Both the position numbers and the translations under genes were made by a program. This document shows, one piece after another, positions 1-12,602 of a stretch of 64,000 nt of DNA. Below the pieces are notes generated by a model. That model ran no database searches. It saw nothing but the letters and a program-made list of their open reading frames with translations, and was not told where the DNA came from. Position 1 is the first letter of the stretch. Every line of letters starts with the position of its first letter. The stretch spans positions 1 to 64,000 of the forward strand of contig NZ_JAIWPT010000010.1 in assembly GCF_021191695.1 (NCBI RefSeq). Direction: 5' to 3'. The DNA is from Proluteimonas luteida. Its GTDB lineage: Bacteria > Pseudomonadota > Gammaproteobacteria > Xanthomonadales > Xanthomonadaceae.

Positions 1-1
1 C

Positions 2-76
2 TACTGGAGCACGTATCGGATCGCCCGGATCGACAGCACGACCCGGACGGTGAACGCGGGCCGTTCGCTCGCATGA
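2..76 (+). CDS. C-terminal end of an unidentified protein (partial)
   Basis: An open frame enters from the left edge and ends at a TGA, leaving 24 residues (beginning YWSTYRIARID). Too little is present to name the protein. The tandem TGTCCACCATGT repeats that begin right after the stop resemble the repeated ends of insertion sequences, so this could be the tail of a transposase. That is inference only; any upstream gene could end here. Confidence 0.35.
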   Translation, partial: YWSTYRIARIDSTTRTVNAGRSLA

Positions 77-78
77 CC

Positions 79-118
79 TGTCCACCATGTCTCCGAACAG
101 GTGTCCACCATGTGTCCG
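79..118. repeat. Tandem 17-bp direct repeat, possible insertion-sequence end
   Basis: Two copies of a 17-bp unit beginning TGTCCACCATGT sit 23 bp apart (79-95 and 102-118) and match at 16 of 17 positions. They follow directly on the stop of the truncated left-edge gene. Closely spaced short direct repeats at a transposase's 3' end are known from some IS families, but no matching inverted end is visible here. Confidence 0.4.
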
Positions 119-237
119 GTCCATACAGCGGGAGAGGGTTGGGGTGAGGGCAAATGCGGCCGGTTGCACTGTCGCGACGACGGCCTTCACGCCGCAGCGG
201 GCAGGATCGAGCGGTCCGCCCGTTTCCGGAGATCCGC

Positions 238-1278
238 ATGTCGCGATACCCGCAATGCCTGCTGCTGTCGGTGCTGCTGTTGCTGGCATCGGCGGGTGCG
301 TCCGCCGCCGATCCCTGCCCATTGCTGCGCATGCAGGTCGACGCCCCGGACCCGGCGACCCGGCTCGCCGCGGCGGCCTGCGAGGAGCACCAGCTGTGGC
401 ACCGGCCGTTCATCGATGCGTCCGGTGGCCTCGCCGGCTCGCAGGTGCGCGAAGCGGAAACCGCGCTGCTGACCAATGGCGAACAGGCCTGGCGCCGGGT
501 GGCGGGCTACTGGCTCGGCGCCGGTCTGCTGCCGCGGCTGCAGCACCGCCCGGGCGCCGACGACTGCGCCTTCGCCGCGTTCAATGCGCAGCCGTCGGCG
601 GCGTGCCGTGCGTTGCTGGTCGACGTGCCGTGGTCGGCGGCGTTCGTGTCATGGACCGCGCGGCGCGCGGCGCTGCCCGGCTTCAGCGGTGCGCCGAGCC
701 ACGTCGACTACGTGCGCGATGCCTATCGTCAGCCCGAGACCAGTGCCTACCGCGTGGCCGATCCGCGTACCGTGCGGCCGGCCCGCGGCGACCTGCTGTG
801 CTACGTGCGCGTGGCCAACCGGATCTTCGGTTTCCCCGGGCTGGCGACGCTGCTCAGCAGCGACGACGGCGGCCTCGGCATGCACTGCGACGTGGTGGTC
901 GCGGCCGCGGGCGAGGGCAGCGCGCAGGCCTATCTGGTCGGCGGCAACGTGCTCGACGGCGTGACCATGCGCATGCTGCCGCTGACTCCCGGCGGCCAGT
1001 TCGCCGCGCTGGCGACGCGTACGCTCGACGATCCGCCGTGCACGCCGGACACGCCGCAGGCCTGCGACGCCAACCGCCAGGACTGGGCGGTACTGCTGCA
1101 GCTGCGGCCGGCCGCCGAACTGGCGACGCTGCAGCCATCGCCACCACTGGTCGCCGCCGTACCTCGACCGGTTCCACAACCGCTGGATCCATCGCGTCCG
1201 GCCACGCCCATGTGCTGCGTCGAATGCAGCGCCGGCGACGGCCTGCCGCCGTGTCCGGGCGTATCGCCGGGTCGTTGA
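238..1278 (+). CDS. Secreted DUF2272 domain-containing protein
   Basis: Predicted 346-residue exported protein. The start gives a classic signal peptide (MSRYPQ, then a Leu-rich core and cleavage after ASA at about residue 23); longer in-frame starts would only add Arg-rich leader without signal character. The body (WSAAFVSW, then RGDLLCYVR, then a GMHCDVVV stretch and a YLVGGNVLDGV segment) matches the DUF2272 family as I know it, proteins of unknown biochemical role thought to act in the periplasm. The conserved Cys/His in GMHCD resembles CHAP/NlpC-type folds, but I do not claim catalysis. The last 60 residues are Pro-rich with a CC-x-x-C cluster. It is followed by about 310 bp without genes, holding an interspersed repeat. 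Confidence 0.75.
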   Translation: MSRYPQCLLLSVLLLLASAGASAADPCPLLRMQVDAPDPATRLAAAACEEHQLWHRPFIDASGGLAGSQVREAETALLTNGEQAWRRVAGYWLGAGLLPRLQHRPGADDCAFAAFNAQPSAACRALLVDVPWSAAFVSWTARRAALPGFSGAPSHVDYVRDAYRQPETSAYRVADPRTVRPARGDLLCYVRVANRIFGFPGLATLLSSDDGGLGMHCDVVVAAAGEGSAQAYLVGGNVLDGVTMRMLPLTPGGQFAALATRTLDDPPCTPDTPQACDANRQDWAVLLQLRPAAELATLQPSPPLVAAVPRPVPQPLDPSRPATPMCCVECSAGDGLPPCPGVSPGR

Positions 1279-1387
1279 ACGCCGTCCGGTGGGCGCAAGT
1301 CCATCGCATTGCCGGCTGCGCGCAACGGCGAGGAGTACGCAAAGAAAAAGGTTCATCACCCAGGTCCGGGAAAGACGCGCGCCTTGC

Positions 1388-1503
1388 GTAGGTCGGCCCT
1401 ACGCGGCCGACGCGCGTGGTGTCCGGATTAGCGAGATGCCGCGGGATCCGCCGATGCGGCTTGACCGGGCGTTTCGGCGTCGGGGGCGTTGCCCCGACCT
1501 ACG
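1388..1503 (+). repeat. 116-bp REP-like intergenic repeat, copy 1
   Basis: This fills much of the gene-free stretch between two convergent genes. It starts with GTAGGTCGG and a GCGGCCGACG module and ends with a hairpin-forming GTCGGGGGCGTTGCCCCGAC module and ACCTACG. The same layout and the same length occur in reverse orientation at 51878-51993, and its modules recur near 37.8 and 46.3 kb. Nothing else is recognisable in the gap. Confidence 0.75.
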
Positions 1504-1590
1504 AGAGGTGAGTCCTGGGGATCGGAGCGGCCTACCTACGGCGTCCGGCAAACGCGCCAGTTGGGCGAAGACCCAAGGAAAGACATGTCC

Positions 1591-2358
1591 TCAGCGCAGG
1601 AAGCCGGCCAGCGCCTCCGCGTAGCCGGGCTGCGCCTGGATGTCGTTGTGGTCGGCCTCGGGGAAGGCCATTACGTCCGTCTCCGGCGGCAGCGCGGCCA
1701 GCAGTGCATCGGTATGCCGCGGCGGGATCACCCGGTCACGGCCGGCGCGCAGCACCAGCAGCTGGCCGCGATACTGCGCCAGCGCATCGGTCACGTCGTA
1801 GCGGTCGCGCAGCAGCCAGCGCACCGGCAGCCACGGATAGTGGCCCTGCGCGACGTTGACGAGACTGTCGAACGGGGTGATCAGCACCAGCCGGGCGACC
1901 GGCCGGTGCGCGGCCACGTGACTGGCGATGCCGCCGCCGAGGCTGCGGCCGATGGCGTCCACCGTCTGCCCGGAGTGGCGCGCCGCGACGGCGTCGTGGA
2001 ATGCGAGCGCGTCGTCCAGCAGCTGTGGCGCCGCCGGCGTGCCGTCGCTGGCGCCGTAGCCGCGATAGGCCAGCAGGTAGACGCGATGCCGGGGAAACCA
2101 GCGTGCGAAATCCGCGCGATTGGCCTCGACCCGCTCGCCGTTGCCGCCGAAGTACAGCAGCGGGATGCCGTCGGCCGGCCCGAACGCCCAGCCACGCAGC
2201 GTCGCGTCTTCGCGCTCGACGGCGAAATCGGTCCCGGCGGCGGCCACGCGGGTCGCCTGCGGGAAATAGAGCAGGCTGCGCTGGCCCAGGAACATCGCCG
2301 CGCATAGCGCCGCGTAGGCGAATGCGGCCAGCGCCGGCAGGAGCAGCCATGTGCGCAC
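1591..2358 (-). CDS. Membrane-anchored alpha/beta hydrolase (BEM46/ABHD-like)
   Basis: 255 residues, GTG start. An N-terminal hydrophobic segment (residues 3-25) should anchor it in the inner membrane or act as a signal. The hydrolase core is recognisable: LLYFGGNGE oxyanion-loop region, AYRGYGASDG, the nucleophile elbow GRSLGGG with the catalytic Ser, an acid in RAGRDRVIP, and a His in ADHND near the C-terminus. Substrate is unknown; relatives are esterase- or thioesterase-like serine hydrolases. It begins 3 bp after the stop of the upstream DUF1244 gene, so the two should be cotranscribed. Confidence 0.75.
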   Translation of the reverse strand: MRTWLLLPALAAFAYAALCAAMFLGQRSLLYFPQATRVAAAGTDFAVEREDATLRGWAFGPADGIPLLYFGGNGERVEANRADFARWFPRHRVYLLAYRGYGASDGTPAAPQLLDDALAFHDAVAARHSGQTVDAIGRSLGGGIASHVAAHRPVARLVLITPFDSLVNVAQGHYPWLPVRWLLRDRYDVTDALAQYRGQLLVLRAGRDRVIPPRHTDALLAALPPETDVMAFPEADHNDIQAQPGYAEALAGFLR

Positions 2359-2361
2359 GGG

Positions 2362-2700
2362 TCAGCCGCGTGGATGGTCGCGTTGCGCCGCCTCGAACGC
2401 CGCCAGCTGCGCCGGCGTCGCCTCGCGCTGGTGCAGTCGCTTCCATTCGGCGAAGGGCATGCCGTAGACAGCCGTGCGCGCGGCGTCCTTGTCGAGGGCG
2501 ACGCCTTCGGCCTGCGCGGCCTCGCGGTACCAGTCGGCCAGGCAGTTGCGGCAGAAGCCGGCGAGGATCATCAGGTCGATGTTCTGCACGTCGGGCCGCG
2601 CCTGGTTGAGATGCGCCAGCAGGCGCCGGAATGCCGCGGCCTCGACGGCGGTGCGGGTGTCAGCATCGAGCGGTGCAGTGGGTTGGGAGGCGTCGTTCAT
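2362..2700 (-). CDS. DUF1244 family protein
   Basis: 112 residues; the ATG chosen gives MNDASQ, while upstream in-frame sequence is Arg/Pro-rich and non-coding in character. The core ([22 protein letters not shown] followed by [11 protein letters not shown] and YGMPFAEWK) matches the small DUF1244 family, whose members share the CRNCL pair of cysteines. No biochemical role is established. It is the first gene of a two-gene unit with the alpha/beta hydrolase and is divergent from folD, 116 bp away. Confidence 0.8.
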   Translation of the reverse strand: MNDASQPTAPLDADTRTAVEAAAFRRLLAHLNQARPDVQNIDLMILAGFCRNCLADWYREAAQAEGVALDKDAARTAVYGMPFAEWKRLHQREATPAQLAAFEAAQRDHPRG

Positions 2701-2788
2701 GGGCGCGCGGTCCTGCGGAAAGAAGGTGCGGCCAGCATCGCGATCGGCGCACGCACCTGCAAGGGCAGGGCGGAATCGGGGACAATGA

Positions 2789-5392
<2,604 letters not shown>

Positions 5393-5531
5393 GGCCCGCC
5401 TGGCGTGATTCGTGATTGGTGATTGGTGATTCGGAAAAGCAGATTCCGCCATGAACCCGTCTTCGCGGGAATGACGGGGCGGGCAGGCAGCGGTTCGTGA
5501 TGCGACACAAACAGATTGCAACGAGGCACAC

Positions 5532-7148
<1,617 letters not shown>

Positions 7149-7349
7149 GCGGGGCATCCAGTCCTCAAATAGCCAAAGCTTCCTGGAGCCTCTTCTGATG
7201 TAGCGATCGACTATGACGTTCTCCCTGAGAACGTGTACGGTTGACCAAAGTGGCGCATTAGCACGAATGCTGGACACCAATGACCGTCGGAGTTGGTGGG
7301 CAGTGCTTCACTCCGGCGCGGGGAACGCCGTAAAACAGTCAGGGGGAAC

Positions 7350-8042
7350 ATGATGCAGATCCAGCAGGATGCAACCGCGCCCGCGGAGAAGGAAGTTGGC
7401 AAAGCAAAGCGGCCCGGAGTGATGGTGCGCTTTCTGAATTGGTACTGGGGAAAGCGCGACGAAGGCGAAAAGGGAAATCCGGTCACGCGGACAATCATTG
7501 CACTGGTCCTGGTGGCGCTGGGCGTGATGGGCAGCGAGGTCTATCAGTGGGGGAAGGGAAAAGTGGTTGGACCGGATGACTTCCTGGTCAGCATCAGGGA
7601 TGAACAGGCCGCTTCCTTCAAAAGGCTGGAGGAAGGTCTGAGTTCACTGCGGTCTGGTGACCGGGACGCGGTTTCCGAGGTCAGGGGCGCAGTCGGCGAG
7701 ATCCGCCGGATCAACGCCAGCCTCCTCGCACGCCTGCAACTGGCGAACGCCGAGAACGAGCGTGTTGCCCGTCTCGTCGGCGTACCTGGAGGCGTGGACA
7801 TGATTCTGACCAGCGACACCGGAATGCCGCTGGATGCTCAGTCCGAGGTCGGGGTGCAGAACATTCAAAGCAACGGAGCCTATGTCTCCGTGACATCTCT
7901 GGCAGGCGATTCGGCTCCACAGTTCCTTCGAAGCGGGGAATCCATTGCGTACTCCAGTGCTGACGGCCGCGCCTGCAGGCTCATTCTTCGCTCTGTCGAT
8001 TCGCGCAGCGCGGTCTCCCTGAGCAATCGCTGCAGCAGCTGA
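7350..8042 (+). CDS. Membrane-anchored coiled-coil protein of unknown function
   Basis: 230 residues; not recognised. The start has AGGGGGA close upstream. Layout: a basic cytoplasmic N-terminus (1-46), a single transmembrane helix (about 47-62, TIIALVLVALGVMG), a probable coiled coil rich in Glu/Arg and Leu (about 82-145), and a C-terminal beta-type domain (147-230) with two Cys. Composition is less GC-rich than guaA next door. It stands between guaA and the type I restriction operon with about 200 bp on each side, so it probably arrived with that island. It may be an accessory defence or membrane sensor protein, but nothing in the sequence proves this. Confidence 0.55.
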   Translation: MMQIQQDATAPAEKEVGKAKRPGVMVRFLNWYWGKRDEGEKGNPVTRTIIALVLVALGVMGSEVYQWGKGKVVGPDDFLVSIRDEQAASFKRLEEGLSSLRSGDRDAVSEVRGAVGEIRRINASLLARLQLANAENERVARLVGVPGGVDMILTSDTGMPLDAQSEVGVQNIQSNGAYVSVTSLAGDSAPQFLRSGESIAYSSADGRACRLILRSVDSRSAVSLSNRCSS

Positions 8043-8278
8043 CAGCGCTTGGCGGCTTGGCGCGCGAACCTGTCGGCTGGATTGCCGGCACGATTGTTCG
8101 CCAGTCTCGCAATGCGATAACGATCAGCCGTCGTCGACCGGCCACCTGCCCTTCCCAAGTTCCGACGGTGCAACTCGGGCGCCTCCAGGTTGCCGTCGCT
8201 ATCATTCTCAGATCACCGTCGTGTGGCCCGACGCATCATCGTCGAGCCTCCGCCGACTCGAACGAAAGGGAGTGCCCA

Positions 8279-10126
8279 TTGAACCAACAGGCCTTGTCCG
8301 CCTTCATCTGGTCTGTCGCCGACCTGCTGCGCGGCGACTACAAGCCGCACGAATACGGCCGCGTCATCCTGCCGTTCACCGTGCTACGGCGCCTGGACTG
8401 CGTGCTGGCACTGACCAAGGACAAGGTGCTGGCGGAGCACGACAAGAAGACCGCCGCCGGCGTCAACCCGGACCCGTTCCTGCGCCGCAAGGTGGGCAAG
8501 GCGAAGTTCTACAACACCTCGCCGATGGACCTGCCGAAGCTGCTCGGCGACCAGGACCACATCCGCCAGAACCTCTACGCCTACATCCAGGGTTTCTCGC
8601 CGGAGGCGCGCGACATCTTCGAGCGTTTCGACTTCCATGCCCAGGTCGAGCGCCTGGCCAAGTCCAACCTGCTGTACCTGGTCACCGAGAAGTTCGCCAA
8701 CATCGACCTGCACCCGGATCGTGTCGACAACGCGCAGATGGGCCATGTGTTCGAGGAACTGATCCGCAAGTTCGCCGAACTGTCCAACGAAACCGCCGGC
8801 GAGCACTTCACCCCGCGCGAAGTCATCCGCCTGATGGTCAACCTCATCTTCATCGAGGACGACGACGTGCTCACTCCCGGAAACGCCGTGGTCCGCACCC
8901 TCTACGACCCCACGGCCGGCACCGGCGGCATGCTCTCGGTGGGTGCAGAGCACCTGATGCAGCACAACCCGGCCGCGCGGCTCACCTTGTTCGGGCAGGA
9001 GCTCAATGACGAGTCCTACGCCATCTGCAAGGCCGACATGCTGATCCGCGGTCAAGCGGTGGAGAACATCGTTCCCGGCAACACCCTCAGCGAAGACGGC
9101 TTCGCCCGCCGCAGGTTCGACTACATGCTGTCCAACCCGCCGTTCGGCGTGGAGTGGAAGAAGGTCGAGAAGGCCGTGCGCAGGGAGCACGAGGAAAAGG
9201 GCTTCGACGGCCGCTTCGGCCCCGGCCTGCCACGCGTGTCCGACGGCTCCATGCTGTTCCTGCTGCACCTGGTGTCGAAGATGTCGCCGGTGGTGGACGG
9301 CGAGGGCGGCAGCCGTTTCGGCATCGTGCTCAACGGCTCGCCGCTGTTCACCGGCGGTGCCGGCAGCGGCGAGAGCGAGATCCGCCGCTACCTGCTGGAG
9401 AACGACCTGGTGGAGGCCATCATCGGCCTGCCCACCGACATGTTCTACAACACCGGCATCAGCACCTATATCTGGATTGTCTCCAACAAGAAGCCGGACG
9501 ACCGCCGCGGCTGGATGCAGCTGATCGACGCCAGCGGCTTCTGGCAGAAGATGCGCAAGTCGCTCGGCAGCAAGCGCAAGGAACTCGGCGACGGCCACAT
9601 CGCCACCATCACCCGCCTGTTCGGCGATTTCGTCGAGGCCGAGCGCGTCATCCTGTTCGACGCCGAAGGCAGGCAAGTGGCCCAGCATATCGTGCCCGCC
9701 ACCCAAAGCGCTCCCGAACCGCCGCCAGGCGGCAAGGCCAAAGCCGTGCCGGTCTCGCGGATCTTCCGCAACGAGGACTTCGGCTACACCACCATCACCG
9801 TCGAGCGCCCGTTGCGCGACGAGGCCGGCAACATCGTCCTCGGCCAGAAAGGCAGGCAGAAGGGCAAGCCGCAGCCCGATTCCAGCCTGCGCGACACCGA
9901 GAACGTGCCGCTGGGGCAGGACATCGGCGAATACTTCGCCCGTGAAGTGCTGCCGCACGCGCCGGATGCGTGGATCGACGAGGCCAAAAGCAAGGTCGGC
10001 TACGAGATCCCGTTCAACCGCCACTTCTACGTGTTCGAGCCGCCGCGGCCGCTGGAGGAGATCGATGCGGAGCTGAAGCAGGTGTCGGCCAGCATCATGC
10101 GGATGCTGGGGGAGTTGGTGAAATGA
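8279..10126 (+). CDS. hsdM: Type I restriction-modification system, methyltransferase subunit
   Basis: 615 residues. Adenine-N6 methyltransferase subunit that with HsdS methylates, and with HsdR cleaves, unmodified DNA. The HsdM N-terminal helical domain is at 5-140, the S-adenosylmethionine motif DPTAGTGG at 210-217, and the catalytic NPPF at 286-289. The start is taken as TTG because AAAGGGAG lies 7 bp upstream and the family-like N-terminus (NQQALSAFIWSVADLLRG) begins there; no ATG is available nearby. The C-terminal ~130 residues carry a KGRQKGKPQPD-type linker. It is translationally coupled to hsdS by ATGA. Confidence 0.95.
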   Translation: MNQQALSAFIWSVADLLRGDYKPHEYGRVILPFTVLRRLDCVLALTKDKVLAEHDKKTAAGVNPDPFLRRKVGKAKFYNTSPMDLPKLLGDQDHIRQNLYAYIQGFSPEARDIFERFDFHAQVERLAKSNLLYLVTEKFANIDLHPDRVDNAQMGHVFEELIRKFAELSNETAGEHFTPREVIRLMVNLIFIEDDDVLTPGNAVVRTLYDPTAGTGGMLSVGAEHLMQHNPAARLTLFGQELNDESYAICKADMLIRGQAVENIVPGNTLSEDGFARRRFDYMLSNPPFGVEWKKVEKAVRREHEEKGFDGRFGPGLPRVSDGSMLFLLHLVSKMSPVVDGEGGSRFGIVLNGSPLFTGGAGSGESEIRRYLLENDLVEAIIGLPTDMFYNTGISTYIWIVSNKKPDDRRGWMQLIDASGFWQKMRKSLGSKRKELGDGHIATITRLFGDFVEAERVILFDAEGRQVAQHIVPATQSAPEPPPGGKAKAVPVSRIFRNEDFGYTTITVERPLRDEAGNIVLGQKGRQKGKPQPDSSLRDTENVPLGQDIGEYFAREVLPHAPDAWIDEAKSKVGYEIPFNRHFYVFEPPRPLEEIDAELKQVSASIMRMLGELVK

Positions 10127-11499
10127 GTTTTCCGAGGTACCCAGAGTACAAGGACAGTGGGGTCCAGTGGTTAGGAGAAGTTCCGGAACATTGGCAACTG
10201 GCGAGGATTCGTTCGTTTACGCGCTTTTGCGGAGGTGGTACTCCGTCGCGAGAGAACCCGAACTACTGGAATGGAGACATCCCTTGGGTTTCGCCGAAAG
10301 ACATGAAAGTAGAGCGTATCGCTGGCGCTGAGGAATACGTCACCGAGGATGGGCTTGCCGCAAGCACTTCCTCGATGATTGATGAAGGAAGTCTGCTCAT
10401 CGTTGTACGTTCTGGCATTCTGAAGCACACAATTCCCGTCGCTATCAACGATCGTCCAGTAGCGCTGAATCAGGATATGAAGGCGCTTCGCTTCGCGAAA
10501 GGATCAGCGACTAGCGATTTCTTCCTGCGCTGGGTTCAGGGGTTGAACGACTTGCTTCTGCTCGCATGGGCGAAGCAAGGCGCTACTGTGGAAAGCATCG
10601 AGCATTCCTATCTGGCGGAAACGATCGTCCCGCTCCCGCTGCCGGCAGAACAGGATGCGATCACCGCCTTTCTCGACCGCGAAACCGCCAAGATCGACAC
10701 CCTGATCGCCGAGCAGGAAAAGCTGCTGGCCCTGCTGGCCGAAAAGCGCCAGGCCACCATCTCCCACGCCGTCACTCGCGGCCTCGACCCCAACGCCCCG
10801 ATGAAGGACTCCGGCATCCCGTGGCTGGGCGAAGTGCCAGCGCATTGGGATGTGACACGATTCAAGCAGGCGGCTCTGAGCATCGAGCAAGGATGGAGCC
10901 CCCAGTGCGAGAATTTCCCGGTGGAAGAACCCGAAGAGTGGGGCGTTCTAAAAGTTGGCTGCGTGAACGGCGGAGCGTTCGATGCGAAGGAGAACAAGAA
11001 GCTTCCACCTGAATTCACACCTCTGTCCGAGTACGCATTGAAAGCGGGCGACCTCCTGATCTCCCGGGCGAATACGAAGGAACTCGTTGGCAGTGCTGCG
11101 GTCGTGCCTTTCGACTTTGACCGACTTTTGCTCTGCGACAAGCTCTATCGTCTTCGGCTTGCTTTAGACGTCTGCTTGCCAAACTACGCCGCCGCCGTCC
11201 TGGGTACGCGCGAGGCGCGGTCACAAGTTGAAATCGCGGCGACGGGTGCCAGCAGTTCCATGCTGAACATCGGCCAAAGCGTTGTGCTCAACCTGCCGCT
11301 GCCGTTGCCAGCCGTGGACGAACAACGCGCAATCATTGATTTCCTTCAGGTCGAGACCGGCAGACTCCATACATTGTCGAACGGTGCTCTGCGCGCCATC
11401 GCATTGCTCAAAGAACGCCGCAGCGCCCTGATCGCCGCCGCCGTCACCGGCAAGATCGACGTGCGCGGCGAAGTCCCCATCGAGGAACAAGCCGCATGA
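10123..11499 (+). CDS. hsdS: Type I restriction-modification system, specificity subunit
   Basis: 458 residues, determines the target sequence. It shows the duplicated layout of HsdS. TRD1 is introduced by YKDSGVQWLGEVPEHW (from residue 8) and TRD2 by MKDSGIPWLGEVPAHW (from about residue 226). Each ends in a conserved helical spacer, EQDAITAFLDRETAKID for the first and DEQRAIIDFLQVETGRL for the second, plus the KRQATISHAVT / RRSALIAAAVTGKIDVRG pair. TRD coding sequences are visibly less GC-rich than the conserved parts, as expected for exchangeable recognition domains. ATGA overlaps join it to both neighbours. The bipartite DNA target cannot be read from sequence. Confidence 0.95.
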   Translation: MSFPRYPEYKDSGVQWLGEVPEHWQLARIRSFTRFCGGGTPSRENPNYWNGDIPWVSPKDMKVERIAGAEEYVTEDGLAASTSSMIDEGSLLIVVRSGILKHTIPVAINDRPVALNQDMKALRFAKGSATSDFFLRWVQGLNDLLLLAWAKQGATVESIEHSYLAETIVPLPLPAEQDAITAFLDRETAKIDTLIAEQEKLLALLAEKRQATISHAVTRGLDPNAPMKDSGIPWLGEVPAHWDVTRFKQAALSIEQGWSPQCENFPVEEPEEWGVLKVGCVNGGAFDAKENKKLPPEFTPLSEYALKAGDLLISRANTKELVGSAAVVPFDFDRLLLCDKLYRLRLALDVCLPNYAAAVLGTREARSQVEIAATGASSSMLNIGQSVVLNLPLPLPAVDEQRAIIDFLQVETGRLHTLSNGALRAIALLKERRSALIAAAVTGKIDVRGEVPIEEQAA

Positions 11500-12425
11500 G
11501 CGACATCCAGCTGTTCCGCGTGGCCGGCGGCAATGCGGTGGAACTTCCCGGCCGCGCCGCCGCGATCGAAAGACAGCTGCAATCCCTGATCGAGTCGCAG
11601 ATGCCGGCCTTCCTCGGCGTGTGCTTCCTCGCCAGCGAATACGCCACCGGCAAGACCCACAAGGGCCGGATCGATTCGCTGGGGCTGGACGAGAACGGCT
11701 GCCCGGTCATCGTCGAGTACAAGCGCCACAGCAACGAGAATGTCATCAACCAAGGCCTGTTCTACCTGGACTGGTTGCTCGACCACCAGGCCGAGTTCCG
11801 CTGGCTGGTGATGGAAAAGCTGGGCAAGGACGCGGCCGACGCCATCGACTGGGCCGGCACCCGCCTGCTGTGCATCGCCGCCGATTTCACCCGCTACGAC
11901 CAACACGCCGTGCAGCAGATCCCGCGCAACGTCGAGCTGATCCGCTACAAGCTGTTCGGCGATGAGTTGCTGTTGTTGGAGCTGGTCAATGCGGTCAGCG
12001 TGGCCGATGCCACGGTCGCCAAGGCCGACTCTGCGATGCAGCAGGCTTCCGGCAAGTCCAGGCCCAGCGGCAAGGACAAGAGTGCGGAAGAGCAACTGGC
12101 GCATGCTGCGCCGACGATCCAGGCGCTGTATGCGTCGCTGGCCGGTTATCTCTCGGCACTGGGCGATGACGTGCAGGAGAAGCACCTCAAGCTCTACACC
12201 GCCTTCCGCCGGCTGAAGAACTTCGCCTGCGTGATCCCCTATCGCGACAAGCTGCTGGTGATGCTGAAGGTCGACCCGGATACCGTGGCGCTGGAAGAAG
12301 GCTTCAGCCGCGACACGCGCAACATCGGCACCTGGGGCACCGGCGACCTGGAGCTCACCCTGCGCACGATGGCCGACTTCGAGAAGGCCAGGCCGTTGCT
12401 GGATCGGAGCTACTCGGAGCAGTGA
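11496..12425 (+). CDS. PD-(D/E)XK nuclease-like protein with DUF5655-type C-terminus
   Basis: 309 residues. The N-terminal half has a PD-(D/E)XK-type core: Asp60 in GRIDSLGLD, Glu74 and Lys76 in VIVEYKR, and a Gln86 in the following helix (INQGLFYLDWLL), spaced as in this nuclease fold. A charged linker (about 180-200, KSRPSGKDKSAEE) leads to a C-terminal domain like DUF5655 (LYASLAGYLSALGDDVQEKHLKLYTAFRRLKNFACV). Start and hsdS stop share ATGA, so it belongs to the restriction operon. Similar proteins are known beside type I systems; their role is unproven. Activity here is inferred from the residues alone. Confidence 0.75.
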   Translation: MSDIQLFRVAGGNAVELPGRAAAIERQLQSLIESQMPAFLGVCFLASEYATGKTHKGRIDSLGLDENGCPVIVEYKRHSNENVINQGLFYLDWLLDHQAEFRWLVMEKLGKDAADAIDWAGTRLLCIAADFTRYDQHAVQQIPRNVELIRYKLFGDELLLLELVNAVSVADATVAKADSAMQQASGKSRPSGKDKSAEEQLAHAAPTIQALYASLAGYLSALGDDVQEKHLKLYTAFRRLKNFACVIPYRDKLLVMLKVDPDTVALEEGFSRDTRNIGTWGTGDLELTLRTMADFEKARPLLDRSYSEQ

Positions 12426-12566
12426 AGGGGTCGGATTCGAATTTCGCAGCCCGCAGGGCAACATTCGTTGCCGGAAGGGCAACACGGCGAGGCGTGTTGG
12501 CGCGTCGCGCGCGCGGGTTGCACAGCACAGGAATCAAGGCTTGCGCTCCGATCGGAAAGGCGAGAT

Positions 12567-12590
12567 ATTCGCAATTCGCGAATAGCGAAT
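12567..12590. promoter_or_regulatory. Nested palindromic operator upstream of the winged-helix gene
   Basis: A 24-bp dyad: outer arms ATTCGC (12567-12572) and GCGAAT (12585-12590) enclose the perfect inner palindrome ATTCGCGAAT (12574-12583). Only the two single A positions break symmetry. It ends 12 bp before the ATG of the winged-helix gene, where an autorepressor would bind. Confidence 0.6.
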
Positions 12591-12602
12591 GAATGACTCG
12601 CC

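Noticed and set aside
87..1391. A 434-codon frame overlapping the DUF2272 gene
   Set aside because: Arg/Ala-rich without domain; the neighbouring frame has a signal peptide and family motifs.
12457..12499. Two small hairpins (GGCAAC/GTTGCC and CAACACG/CGTGTTG) as terminators after the DUF5655 gene
   Set aside because: Short stems without T-runs. The region more likely belongs to the operator region of the next gene.
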